Part shown: piece by piece, positions 24,899 to 35,479 of the stretch
Position numbering within the stretch: the first letter of the stretch is position 1
Layout: every line of letters starts with the position of its first letter
Assembly: GCA_951230915.1 (NCBI GenBank)
Contig: OX579636.1
Coordinates: 42,287,912 to 42,351,911, forward strand
Length of the DNA stretch: 64,000 nt
Reading direction: 5' to 3'
From: Antitrichia curtipendula
Lineage: Eukaryota; Streptophyta; Bryopsida; Hypnales; Leucodontaceae
Notes under the pieces: generated by a model
Told to the model about the DNA's origin: nothing
The model's input: only the letters and a program-made list of their open reading frames with translations
The model's database searches: none
Made by a program: the position numbers and the translations under genes

Positions 24899-25460
24899 TT
24901 AATCTTTAAAGTTCCAAGGCTTCTTCTTGCTCAAAAACCACTCAAAATTGCCATATCTAATGCATTGATCCAAATATAGGATCTCATACTAGATTTTTTA
25001 GAAGATCATGTGCTAAAAATTTCTTCAAGTTTGTCCATATAGATTGAAATATATTAGCTATAGAAGTTGAAAAAGAAATTTTTTTTGGTCCCTATCCAAT
25101 AATTTTAGATAATTTTGACTGCCACTTATGGAATTTTTTGCCACTACTCATTTTGAATTAAGAAAACCTAAAATATTGCAGACCATATTAGACATACCTC
25201 CACCAATTTTTTGAAGTAACTAAGATATGAAACACATCCAATAAAATCTTGCAATATTCTAATGTGCTTTGAATTCACAATACCATATGCTTTTTTGCAA
25301 ATACTTTTTCCAACATATAGTTGATCAAAATAAAAATCCCAATGGTAAATTGAAAGAGTCTATTATAGTTTATAATTCAAAAAAAATTGTTGTAAAAAAG
25401 ATGTACTACTCTAATTTCAACATAAATTAGAATATCAATGCAAGCACTGAAGTGACAATA
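24899..25460. mobile_element. Diverged copy of the TTAA MITE family
   Basis: TTAA at 24899-24902 is followed by TCTTTAAAGTTCCAAGGC, then by family blocks CACTCAAAATTGCCATATC, AGGATCTCATACTAG and ATAGATTGAAATATATTAGC in the usual order. The far end is not clear; TTAA near 25459 is a candidate. Confidence 0.5.
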
Positions 25461-26760
25461 GTTAACCCTTTAACACATGAGATTGGCATACAGTTTAGGG
25501 TACAATACAGTATGTCTTGCAACAAATTATTCAATTGAAAGCCTGACACTGCAACAAATTTCCACCAATTGATTACTATTTGTATGTACAATTTTGAACT
25601 TTTGCCTTGCATTCCAATAGTATAAGCATTTATGAAAAAGATTGAGGGTTTCCACATGCTGCAAATAAGTGAGTGAGTGAGCAAGCCAACCATACATAGT
25701 TGTCCACCTCATATCAAATTGCAAGAACAATAGTAAACTTAACATTCAATTATTGTCAACATTAAATAGTTGAACAATGGATGTCATTAAGGTTAGACAT
25801 ATTGTATAATATAAAACACTGTAGGACTTTTTTGACTTGTTCAAGCATTAAAGGATTAATTTGGGTCATCCTTGAAGAAAGAGGACCTCAATGTTCTATT
25901 TTGGTTCCAATCTATTTCCACTGGCTACTTCACACTATGGCCGACCAAGTCGAGAGGCCATGGAATTGAGTGGCCAAACTTTGTTGAGAGTCCAAATAAA
26001 TGAACAATAAATAGGCAATAAAATATAGGAATTGGAGCCTTCAGCTGGCTATAGTGTGAAGCCTCCAAAGGCCAAACCCTTGGCAATGAACTCCCATGGC
26101 CTCTCAACTTAAACAACCAAAGTGTGAAGCCTCCAAAGGCCAAGCTCAAAGTCCAAACTTTTAGCAATGAACTCCCACCTACCAATCTAACGATTGAGTT
26201 CTTATCATAAGTTGACCGACTCTTGGCCATAGTTTGCGTGTCCATTTTTACTCGACCCAAACTTCCCTTGAGAGTCCGTTGCCATGTAGGCAATTTACTA
26301 CCTCGTAGATAGTTGGAAGGTGGTGGCCTTTGGATTTGTGCCTTCTAATGTGAAGGGTTGAGAGGCTAAACTTTTGGTTTGTTGAAATTTAATTGATGGA
26401 AACCCACGGCCTCTCGACCTTTGGCCATAGTGTGAAGTGGTCCTAAATCCCATCACATGGAGCATTGATTCCCACCTCGTATCTACATCAATTTGAGCAT
26501 GTTCCAAAGCAACCTTCTCTCCATATAAATTTATTGTTATAGGAAAAACAATGTGTTTTCAACCTCATCACAAGGTTTGATTCATCATTCCAAACCATGC
26601 ATGGCTTTTGTAGTTCAATAACAAACTTCCATATTCTACTTGTTTTTTCTTCCCAATTTCCCATAAGGGCTTTGCATAATTGCATTTTAGTTGAAATTAT
26701 AAATGTGGCACTGGAACCAAGTTTGGGCCTGAAAAGGGCCGTTAAGAAAACATTTCCCAA
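25427..26760 (-). pseudogene. Pieces of an unrecognised protein split by a foldback element
   Basis: On the minus strand, 26488-26760 reads as protein-like sequence (KALMGNWEEKTSRIWKFVIEL, then PCMVWNDE). A neighbouring frame at about 26450-26507 continues with EHAQIDVDTRWESML, and beyond the insert 25530-25745 gives FDMRWTTMYGWLAHSLTYLQH. These have amphipathic, Trp-rich content unlike random AT-rich sequence, but I do not recognise the family. It may be a decayed transposase. Frames are broken, and the insert at 25923-26443 separates the pieces. Confidence 0.35.
25923..26443. mobile_element. 521-bp foldback/MITE with TTCACACTATGGCC termini
   Basis: Left end GGCTACTTCACACTATGGCC and right end (inverse) GGACCACTTCACACTATGGCC, each followed within 12 bp by GTCGAGAGGCC. 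The motif TAGTGTGAAGCCTCCAAAGGCCAA is repeated internally near 26050 and 26120. The target duplication is not certain. It sits inside a decayed coding region. Confidence 0.7.
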
Positions 26761-27664
26761 GCTATGAATAAGCTCAATGTTGGCTAGATTATTTAATAAT
26801 TAAAAACATATAAATATATAATATAAAATAATAATAATAATAATCACAATCTAATTTGGCATTAATAGTGCCACATCAGATTGTCAAAGTTTTGTAACTT
26901 TGGATTTAATTTTAAAATTAGATTTTAAGATTTTAAAATATTTGTTAAAACTATCATGCACCATCCAGTTGCTGGTTTTAAAAAAAAATTAAATTAAATT
27001 AATTTTTTGGGGCAACATTTCCCATTGTTAGGGAACTGACGGCCCTCTTTGAGGTTCAAACTTCTTGTAATGGAAGATTGCTTTGTTTGCGTGGAAAAAA
27101 GAAAAAAGAAAAGTACCACTTTGTTACAAAATTCTAAGCCTTGCAAAAGGTTGTTTATTTCTGAACAACAAAAAATAGCAGTGGATTAAAATTAAAATTG
27201 AAAAAGTCCAACAAATTGCAGGGCATGAATTGTGTGGGACAATGTAATGAAATGATACATATTTTTGAAAAAAAAATGAAAAAATGAAAAAAAATTACAT
27301 TAAAATGATTTGGAACCTTGCCACTTTAGCAACCTAATGTGACACTACTAGTAGCAAACATTAAATTTAATTTTTTTAATAATAATTAAAAATAAATAAA
27401 TTAGTAATTTAATTTTAAAAATATTTATTTATTAATATTTAAAATTCAGACCAATAATTAATTGTTTGCAGCTTTGGGAACAACCCTCTTGTGGCCTTCT
27501 TGAGGGCTTAGATTTTTGTAATGGTAGGACCATGTCTAACAGATGTAAAATGCATGCAATCGATCCGCTACATCTACACCCTTATGCTTGTAGTGGACAC
27601 TGGATAATTTCCTCATTCACTAAATTATGAGTCCCTTATATCATTCCTTCACCGTGTGACCACT
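26761..27664. other. AT-rich stretch left of the giant element
   Basis: No gene seen. A short (ATA)n microsatellite lies at about 26826-26845. Composition changes abruptly to GC-rich at the element boundary at 27673. Confidence 0.6.
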
Positions 27665-27682
27665 CTTCACCCCAAGGTTGTC
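27665..27682 (+). repeat. Left target duplication and terminal inverted repeat of the giant hAT
   Basis: CTTCACCC (27665-27672) is the target duplication and CAAGGTTGTC (27673-27682) is the terminus. An 11-bp inverted repeat, TCCGGACGTGA and TCACGTCCGGA (27685-27695 and 27706-27716), follows with a 10-bp spacer, forming a strong terminal hairpin. Confidence 0.88.
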
Positions 27683-27684
27683 TA

Positions 27685-28256
27685 TCCGGACGTGACGTGG
27701 GCTTCTCACGTCCGGATGTCATGACACGTCCGTCCTCACGCGTCCTGACGCGTCACAACCCGTCGCCGATACTGACGGGACCATACGGAGCGCGGATGAA
27801 GTCTGTCCATTCTGCGACGGCGTCGGGCCATCTCCTAGACGGTCACTCCATTGCCGAATGGACATCCATCTCTTGGACGAAGAGCCCGTCTGTGGACGAA
27901 GAGCCCGTCTGTGGACGAAGAGCCCGTCTGTGGACGAAGAGGCCGTCCGCTGGACGGTAAGCCGTCCCCTGGACGCTAAGCCGTTCTTTAGACGGAGAGT
28001 CCGTTGCTGGATGATAAGCCGTCTCCTGGATGGAGAGTCATTCCCTAGACGGAGAGCCCGTCTCTGGACGGAATTCTTGTCTCCAGAACGGTAATCCGTC
28101 CCTTGGACGCGAATCCGTCTTCTGAACGGGAAACCGTCCACTGGATGGAAAACTGTCCCGTCCCCTGGACCGGAATATCGCAGGACGGGACAGTTGCCAC
28201 TTGGACGGTTTCGTTGGCGGGGCTGCGGGTTTACGGTCCACCCCATCAGCCGTCAC
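27685..28256. promoter_or_regulatory. Left subterminal GACGG/CCGTC array
   Basis: About 570 bp with roughly two dozen GACGG or CCGTC pentamers by eye, in both orientations. It includes a unit of about 17 bp (GTGGACGAAGAGCCCGTCT-type) repeated three times at about 27892-27940. Density and position match the subterminal repeats of hAT elements, where Ac transposase binds AAACGG-type sites; here the shared core would be ACGG. It lies directly upstream of the transposase gene and ends just before the telo-box cluster at 28266. Confidence 0.75.
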
Positions 28257-28265
28257 TCCGTCTAG

Positions 28266-28292
28266 CTGGGTTTAGGGTTTAGGGTTTTAGGG
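28266..28292 (+). promoter_or_regulatory. Telomere-like (TTTAGGG) motifs before the transposase gene
   Basis: GGGTTTAGGG, TTTAGGG and TTTTAGGG occur in a row between the GACGG array and the transposase ORF. In plants, telo-boxes of this type are common in promoters of growth-related genes. A chance or recombination origin is also possible. Confidence 0.4.
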
Positions 28293-28529
28293 AGGGCTTC
28301 AAGGTGTATGTTAAGGACTTCTGCCTATTCAAGTTTACTTTCCCTTGCTAATTTTGCCTTTCCTGACTTGGTTGGAATACAACCATTGCGGTAGAACGAA
28401 GTCCAAGAAGAGTGTGTTGTGGTGGCACTTGTTGTGAGAGTAACAAGTGTTGTTTCCACATCACATTTCAAACAGAATACTAATCTTTTTTTTGGTGTAG
28501 GGGTAGGTAAAAGAGGACAAATAAGAGCA

Positions 28530-31500
28530 ATGGGTGGAGGAAGATCACAGTAGGAACCTTGGTATACACTACAGCCAGATGGAAAAGTTGTTTGCAAGTT
28601 CTGCGAAGCTTTGCTAAGCTATCAAAAGGATCGGTTGCTTTTTCATTTGGGATACAGATGAAATGACACCCTCCTTGGAGTGAGAGCGTGCACTAAAGTC
28701 AATGCAGCCGTGAAGGTAATGTTTTTTAATTGTGGAGGACATATACCTACGGACACTTCGCATGGAACTGGACACGACGTGGAAGTGACATCACCATCAA
28801 CGATACTACCAAATGTAGTACGTGGTGAGCAACAACCTGATGCTTCAATCTCGGCAAACGATGGAGGAGAAAACACTGGGGGGCAAAGCTCTCAAGTACG
28901 ATCATCGGAGGCGCCCAACCCTAGTTTGATCCACAGTCGATCGATGAGGCAACTGTCTGTACAAGAAGGAATGAACGCATCAAACAAGCAAATACTAGAC
29001 AAGAAGTGGGCTAAGTTTTTCTACGAAGCCAATATACCATTCAATGTAGTGAGGCATCCTGCTTTTCTGGATGCAGTGAAATCAACATCGGAATCGAGAG
29101 TTGGCTACAAACCTCCAGCGTACCATGCACTTCGTACAAAGCTCATAAAATCTACAAAAGACAAAGTGGCAGCAATTGTAGCAGAGAAGACGAGGGCACC
29201 AATCCACAAGTATAGCGTTACAATATGCTTTGATGGATGGGACAACGTTACACATCGACCATTGATGAATGTCATGTTGGCATGTACAAGTGGAGAGGTA
29301 TTTCTTGGATTGATAGACATAACAAGCGAATGCAAAGATGCTATTTACGTGGCTAACTGCATGGGTGATTACATTGACGAGGGCACAGAACGTGGTACAA
29401 GTTTGTACAGACAACGCAACAAACATGTTGGCCGCTGGCGCTCTGTTACTTCGTAGATTTCCACACATATATTTTCAAAGGTGTTCAGCACATACACTTG
29501 ACTTTCTACTTGAAGATTTGGGAAAACAAGATTGGATTACAAGTATGGTCAAGAAAGCCAAGTCAATTGTGAAATACACTCGAACGCATCACATGCCACT
29601 TGCAATCTTTCGACGACATTCTCCTAATCACATTTTGAAAAATCCCGTTCAAACACGCTTTGCAACCATATTCCTCATGATCGAACGTTTGGTGGAGGTG
29701 AGGGAAGCGGTAGAATCGACAGTCCACGATCTGCAGTGGAATGAGTACACGCGGAGATTGGCATCCAATCAAAAGAACAGAAAAGCTAATGATGTGCGAC
29801 AATATGTGCGAACGGATGAATTTTGGAGGAAATGTTTGAACTTTGTGTACATAGTGGAGCATGTGTTGATTGCTCTTCGAGAGTTTGATGGCAAGCACCC
29901 GTGCTTGGACAAGGCATGGCTTGTGATGAAAAAGGTGGAAAAGCATGTTTTATCTTTGGAGAATCCACCATTTTCATTAGAGCAGAGGTATGCAATTTCC
30001 GCCACCGATGATTTCTACAAGCGTTGGGACATGCTCAGGACAGATTTGCATTACGCTGGGGCTCTATTGAATCCTTTTTTACTTGACGAAGTCTTGCTAA
30101 TGGATGATGATGAAGCAAGAGAAGCCATATTGAGAGTTTTGCGCAAATTGGCTGTTGGAGATCAAGCATTTGCTTCAACTTTGTCTGAGTATCAAGCATT
30201 TAGAGATCAACGAGGCATTTTTGGTGGACTTCCTGATGTAAACACCTTGAATTTGCAGCCTCACAAATGGTGGGACCTTCTTGGAGCCGGTGCTCGTACA
30301 CTTGCACTGATTGCCAGAAAGATCCTCGCGCAAGTGTGTTCTGCATTGTCCTGTGAACGCAATTGGAGCATGTATTTGTTTGTCCACAACAAATCACGCA
30401 ATAGATTGACATCAGAGCGTGCTGAGGAATTGGTTTACATTTATACCAATTCCAAGACTCTTAGAGAAAGGGCTGCAGCAAATCCGACAAGGTGGTACAC
30501 TGAAAACATGATGTCAGAGGATTCCATGACAGATGAATTTGATGGTCTAGACTGTGGTTCGGTTCTCTCTAATCCCAATGATGACAATTCAGATGATAGT
30601 TCCAATGACGACAATGAGCCACTGTTTGATAGATTTCGTGGGGCGGGAGGAGTGCGTCCTCTAATTGATGCATCCGTATTTGACTTTGAAGAGGGGGATA
30701 ATAACAACAATGACTACGAGGGACATCAAGGAAGTCCACCACGAATGCCACAAACGTGGAATGCTGGGCCAAGTGGGGGTAATACAAATGAGGACGTTGT
30801 GGCACCGAGACCACTAAGTCCAGACCCTATGGATGTACAAGTTGATGCCACAATAGAAAGAGATGGTGTTGACGTTCAAAGAGGATGTGAAGAAGACGTA
30901 GTAGTACCACCGTCATTGCTCATGAGGACCACCCGCAGAGAAGGGCCCCCTCAAGGTGGAGAAGCACATATGGCCCCTCCAAATCGAGTCTCGCTTGCAC
31001 AACGACAAATGCCAATATTGGAAAATCTACAAATCCAAAGTTCATCAAGGCCGTCTAGTTCCGAAGTTCGTCCACACGAACCAACTTCGTCGATAGGTAC
31101 ACGATTGGCTGGTATGGTGTCACAACGTGCGACTAGAAATACAAATTCATTGCGGCCACCTGTACATGCCAATAATCGAGGGAAGCGTCCACGACCACAA
31201 GGTACTACTAGTGAACGTGTGAGTAGTAGAACACGTAGAAGGCTGAGGAGGGAAGAAGCGGCTACCCAACCATTTTTAAGAGAAGTTCAAACATGAGGAC
31301 CCAATACAGATGGCATTATACACGCAATGGGCCAACGACCTCTTCGGACATTGTCTTCTATAGCTCGACCACAACGAAACCGCAATTCCGAGGCCTCCAG
31401 CGAAAGTGGTAGTGCACCATCCAATAATGATGGTGAATCCATCGGTGGTACTATAGGTGAAGATGGTGAGGTTCCAGGAGATAGTGATTACAGGGGGCCG

Positions 31501-31605
31501 GTGCCTCGTTAAGGTCCACTCAAAGAAATTGGTGGTAACGAACCAATAGTACAAGAAGCAAATGCAAATACTTCTATGCGCATTCTTAGGCATGGAAGAC
31601 GTTGA
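28530..31605 (+). pseudogene. hAT transposase (BED finger, DUF659, dimerisation domain), inactivated
   Basis: The start ATGGGTGGAGG is followed by a BED-type zinc finger: CKFC near 28595-28606, then FHLGYR near 28640-28658. DUF659 and the hAT core follow: CFDGWDN (first catalytic Asp), VCTDNATNML (second Asp), FQRCSAHTLDFLLED, and the C-terminal dimerisation block ALSCERNWS (catalytic Glu). A long acidic and Arg-rich tail ends the protein. Lesions: TAG at 28551, TGA at 28659, a one-base frameshift near 29375-29390 (from GDYIDE into QNVVQVC), TGA at 31294 and TAA at 31510, after which the frame stays open to about 31605. An acceptor-like TTGGTGTAG precedes the start. The catalytic residues survive, but the protein cannot be made whole. 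It is presumed to be the element's own transposase. Confidence 0.9.
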
Positions 31606-32927
31606 ATGTTTTTGAAAAGACAATAGGGTCTTCATGTTTTCAAATGCAATGGTTTTAGAGGCTCAATACCTTGCATATTGAAATCAGCATTAATATGAAA
31701 TATGACTTTTGTTCCTTTCATTCTCATGGAACTGTTTACCCCTAAAGTCCCAAAGTCATTACACAAAAAACAACGCAAAACTGTCTTTTCTCTTGCATTT
31801 GCCTCAACATACGGAAAAAATGTTTTCTACAACATCTAACCGTAAGATCTTATACTTCACATGTTTTTTATCACGTGGTAAAAGTTTCATGAAGTTTGAC
31901 CGAATAGATTGAAAGATATTAGCATTCAAACTTGGAAAAACTAGTTTTCTGAATGCTAGCTTTGCAATTTCAGATTAACTTTCACTGTGATTTATGGAAA
32001 ATTGGGCCTTCGGGGCACTATTGTTTTTGAATTATTTTTTTGAATATTCAAGAATCGAGGTCAAAATTTGAAAGAATTATTGCAATTGAAAACTATGTTT
32101 GCAATCCAAATAACACAGTCTGGTGTTTTTTTCATGTATGTTTTTTTTTTTTCAAATTTCATTAAAATTAAAATTATAAAACATTATTTTCGGTTCATTC
32201 ATTCATTTATGATAAGAGTTTCAGATTATTCTAATACATATTATAATTGATAAAATTTGATTTCCACGTTTAGCTTTATAAAATCATAATAAAATAATTT
32301 TTCCATTAAATTTTCTGAAAAAAAAAACATATATAGAAAATGAATTCTTACGTATGTTGAAAAATATTAAAATATTATGCTGATTTTCAATAAAAATATA
32401 AATTTGGTTTGATAGTCAAATTTGACTTCAAGCTTTTCTTTGTGGTTGTTTACTAGTTTTGGGCATGAAAAATTAAATAAACAATTGAAATTTTTTTTGA
32501 CTAGAAATCTCTATTGATATTTGTACCTCTTGTAAAAAACTAAAAATTTAGAATCTCTTGAATTGTTTTTTCTATTTTTACTTATTTATGGCATGAAGTG
32601 CAACAAAAATGTTGACAATTACAATTTTCCACAAAACTAATTGAAATTTCTTGTAGTGATATACAATTCAAAGTTTTTAGTACTAAAGATATAAGATTTT
32701 TGTTTAAACTCAATTTAAATGATAAAGTTAGGGAAGACAAAAAGTTTTTTACAACTCAATGTTTAGGTAAAATATGTTTATAACTTTATATAAACCAAAA
32801 TGAGTACAAAATGCATTGAAGCCACAAAGTGTGCTACATTGTTATGGATGTCCTCAAGCCCATACTATAATAACCGCATGTGCTAAGTAAACACTAATTT
32901 TGCAACTACATGGTAATACACTATTAT
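31606..32927. other. AT-rich spacer with a partial TTAA MITE
   Basis: This lies between the 3' ends of the convergent transposase and kinase genes. A family end, CCCCTAAAGTCCCAAAG, starts at 31739 after TTTA, followed by ACATCTAACCGTAAGATC and AGATTGAAAGATATTAGC in the family order; the other end is not identified. The rest, to 32900, is very AT-rich with no gene. Confidence 0.6.
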
Positions 32928-34742
32928 CTAATCTTCATTGCGCGCCTGCTCTTCTTGAAGGTCTTGTTCTTTGCGGGCCTCGCGGTAGCAATCCACGGGT
33001 GGTGTCCAAAACGTTGGAGCACCACTTAGACGTTGCACAACATATGTCACCGAGCGTCGTTGTAGTGGCTCCACCTTGCACAATTCACCCAATATGGTTT
33101 GAAACGTACCAAATGCCGTATGGTCCGGAATCATCTCTACATTTCCACAATTTTTTTTCCATACCTTCATAGCCAATTTTCCTATGGAGTATCCGTCCGT
33201 GTGTATACTAACACACGGTGGCTTAACCCTGCGAGTAGGAGATGATGAAGTTCCTGTCTCTCCAGTCAAGTACATCAACTCAAGAGACACCCACCAACGT
33301 TGCGCTGAAGTTGCCTGAAACTTCCTTGGACAGTTGAATTGGTAAAGAGAAGGGGTTTCTTCGTTGATGCGGCTACCCATTCCCCAATCACATAGACCAA
33401 TCCACACGGTTCTTCCATCATCATTCGGAAAGTGAAGCATAATGTTCTCCGGTGTGATGTCGTTGTGCAATACAGAGCACTGTTGCACTGCATCCACAAT
33501 GCAAATCATTGCCCACGCAAGTTCAGTGTGCTTGCGTCTATATGCCATGAGTTGTTTCATGGCTTGCATTGTTTGGGGAGTTGCATCGTAAGCCAACTCT
33601 CTAATTTCATCTGGATCTCGGTTCTTCTCATCAAGGGTAAACATGGCGCCGAGAGTACCGCCATTCCACCATTGCGAATAACACTCCATGGTCATGTCAT
33701 TTATAGCAAAGAATTTGATGACCCTTGGATGCTCGCATGGACATACCAATGCCTTGATGGACAACTTCTCTCTGGATTTCTTCAATTCATCCACGCGCAA
33801 GGTTGACTTCCCAGCTAATTCCATATTCTCGGGAATATGTTTTGAATTTTGAACACATATTTTGCGCACCCTCCCATGCCCCCCTTGTTTGCTATGGCCA
33901 GACAAAGGAACCACCACCACTCCTCTTTCAAGGAAAACCACTCCTCCTGCAGCTTGTTGACCAAAGGCCAAGTTCTGACTTTGTTGAAACCACGGAGCGG
34001 AACGGATGTTGTTTGAAGACAATCCACGCACTGCTTCATGCCAACAATACACCTTCTTGTGCAACAAATTCAATGCTTGTTGTCTGGGCACTACACTCTT
34101 CTCAAAGCCTTTTATTTTTTCCGCAACTTGGGCAAGGTTGAAGATACACGTTTGCACTTGTGACTCCAACCAATGATCGAAGCATTCTTTTGTGCGGTCT
34201 TCATGCCACTCATCCGCGCTCATTGTTGTCCAGAACACATAGTGGAACTTTTGTTTAATGACATCCACTCCCTGTAATCCGCGTGAGACGTATATTGTGT
34301 TCAACTGCGAAATCGAATACTGATCAAAAAAATCCAACGCCACTTCATGCAATTTTCGCATTGCACCCTTGCTTGACCACTTCTCTGTATTTGTAGCCTT
34401 GTGCCTCCTTCGGGTTTTTTTCCCCTTTGAAGATTCTCCGCCCTCCACAGCAGCTACGGACCCTTCTGCAACTACGGCCTCTGAAACGGGCTCTGGTGAT
34501 TCCGCATCCGGGTCCATAATCGGTGCATCTCCAACACCTGTCCACCAATCATCAACCTTTCTCTTCAAGAAATCGCGACCAGCCATCATGACAGTAACAA
34601 GTAACAAATAATCAAAATGAAAGGAATTAGGAATTCGGCTTCCACAAAGTGAAAAACCGCCCCCCTTATTCCTCAAACCAGCCTCTACCCAGCACCCGCG
34701 CTCGCAAGCAAGGACTGCAACCAATCCAAGACAAGAGAGCAT
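32928..34742 (-). CDS. Divergent protein-kinase-domain protein, cargo of the giant hAT
   Basis: Intact ORF of 604 residues from the ATG at 34742, or 553 from the MMAG start at 34589. Residues about 80-275 have no recognised domain; KGKKTRRRHK near 106-115 is a likely nuclear localisation signal. The kinase domain spans about 280-580: Gly-rich loop GGHGRVRKICV (287-297), probable beta-3 Lys at 312, HPRVIKFF, HNDITPEN (catalytic D428, N433, with Asn in place of Arg in HRD), CDWG (D452, Trp in place of Phe in DFG), and HTDGYSIG (D516) in helix F. The key Asp, Asn and probable Lys residues are present, so activity is possible. It is convergent with the transposase and lies upstream of no other gene. 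Substrate unknown. No stop or frameshift, unlike the transposase. Confidence 0.82.
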   Translation of the reverse strand: MLSCLGLVAVLACERGCWVEAGLRNKGGGFSLCGSRIPNSFHFDYLLLVTVMMAGRDFLKRKVDDWWTGVGDAPIMDPDAESPEPVSEAVVAEGSVAAVEGGESSKGKKTRRRHKATNTEKWSSKGAMRKLHEVALDFFDQYSISQLNTIYVSRGLQGVDVIKQKFHYVFWTTMSADEWHEDRTKECFDHWLESQVQTCIFNLAQVAEKIKGFEKSVVPRQQALNLLHKKVYCWHEAVRGLSSNNIRSAPWFQQSQNLAFGQQAAGGVVFLERGVVVVPLSGHSKQGGHGRVRKICVQNSKHIPENMELAGKSTLRVDELKKSREKLSIKALVCPCEHPRVIKFFAINDMTMECYSQWWNGGTLGAMFTLDEKNRDPDEIRELAYDATPQTMQAMKQLMAYRRKHTELAWAMICIVDAVQQCSVLHNDITPENIMLHFPNDDGRTVWIGLCDWGMGSRINEETPSLYQFNCPRKFQATSAQRWWVSLELMYLTGETGTSSSPTRRVKPPCVSIHTDGYSIGKLAMKVWKKNCGNVEMIPDHTAFGTFQTILGELCKVEPLQRRSVTYVVQRLSGAPTFWTPPVDCYREARKEQDLQEEQARNED

Positions 34743-34786
34743 CGTCAGAGCAGGAGAGATTGTGGCGAAAGTACCCTAAAAACAGT

Positions 34787-34808
34787 CTTATATACCCATT
34801 TCACGTGG
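34787..34808 (-). promoter_or_regulatory. TATA box and G-box upstream of the kinase gene
   Basis: On the minus strand TATATAAG lies at 34794-34787 and CACGTG at 34808-34803. Initiation about 30 nt below the TATA box would fall near 34758, just above the ATG at 34742. This supports the longer protein or a short leader followed by the start at 34589. Confidence 0.6.
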
Positions 34809-34989
34809 CCGGGGTAAACTGACCCCCTTGCGAGGCCCTCCGGGCCGACCCTGTTTTCCACACAATTTTTTTTTGCAAATTATGAATTCATATTTGGGAT
34901 CAGAGACCCCTAATTCGTTCAATCACACCAATAATAATCCCTGGATCAGCCCAAAATAGGGGGCTTTTTTTTACATGCACCCTTGGTGA

Positions 34990-35470
34990 GGCCGAGCGAG
35001 GGGGTCAATCCGCCCCAATCTTTCACGTCGACGGAGAGGCCGTCGAGAGGACGGACAGAGCGTCTAGGGCCGTCCAGAGGACAGGAAAGCCATCTAGGGT
35101 GATAAGCCATCCAGGGGCCAAGCCGTCCAGCCCGCGGACTGGCCGTCAAGAGGACGGGAAGGCCATCCAAGGGGGGAGATCGTCCAGCCTGCGGACTGGA
35201 CGTTCAGAGGACGAGAAGGTCGTCCAGGGGCTAAGCCGTCCAGCCCACGGACTGGCCGTCGAGAGGACGGGAAGGCTGTCCACGGGGAGAGACCGTCCAG
35301 CCTGTGGACTGTTTGGCTTGAGGACGGGAAGGCCATCCAACCCGCGGACTAGCCGTTCAGGGGGCCAAGCCGTCCAGCCCGCGGATTGGCCATCGAGAGG
35401 ACGGGAAGACTTTTGAGAGACGGGAAGGCCGTCGAGAGGACAGGAAGGTTGTCGAGCGGGCCATTCAAAA
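34990..35470. promoter_or_regulatory. Internal GACGG/CCGTC array upstream of the kinase gene
   Basis: About 480 bp of irregular repeats of the form GAGGACGGGAAGGCCGTCCA, with CCGCGGACTGG variants, in both orientations. Composition and unit match the arrays at 37705-38110 and both ends of the element. It lies about 200 bp above the kinase TATA box. Confidence 0.75.
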
Positions 35471-35479
35471 CAGTGCTGG

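Noticed and set aside
27697..28256. Overlapping ORFs of 78-175 codons through the left GACGG array
   Set aside because: They arise from the repeat composition, read the same array in several frames and have no independent protein character. The same applies to the ORFs at 34946-35416 and 37677-38194.
35440..35456. AAGGTTGTC at the right edge of the middle array as a possible internal hAT terminus
   Set aside because: It lies in the direct, not inverse, orientation and is a simple variant of the array unit GGAAGGCCGTC; no 8-bp duplication partners it.
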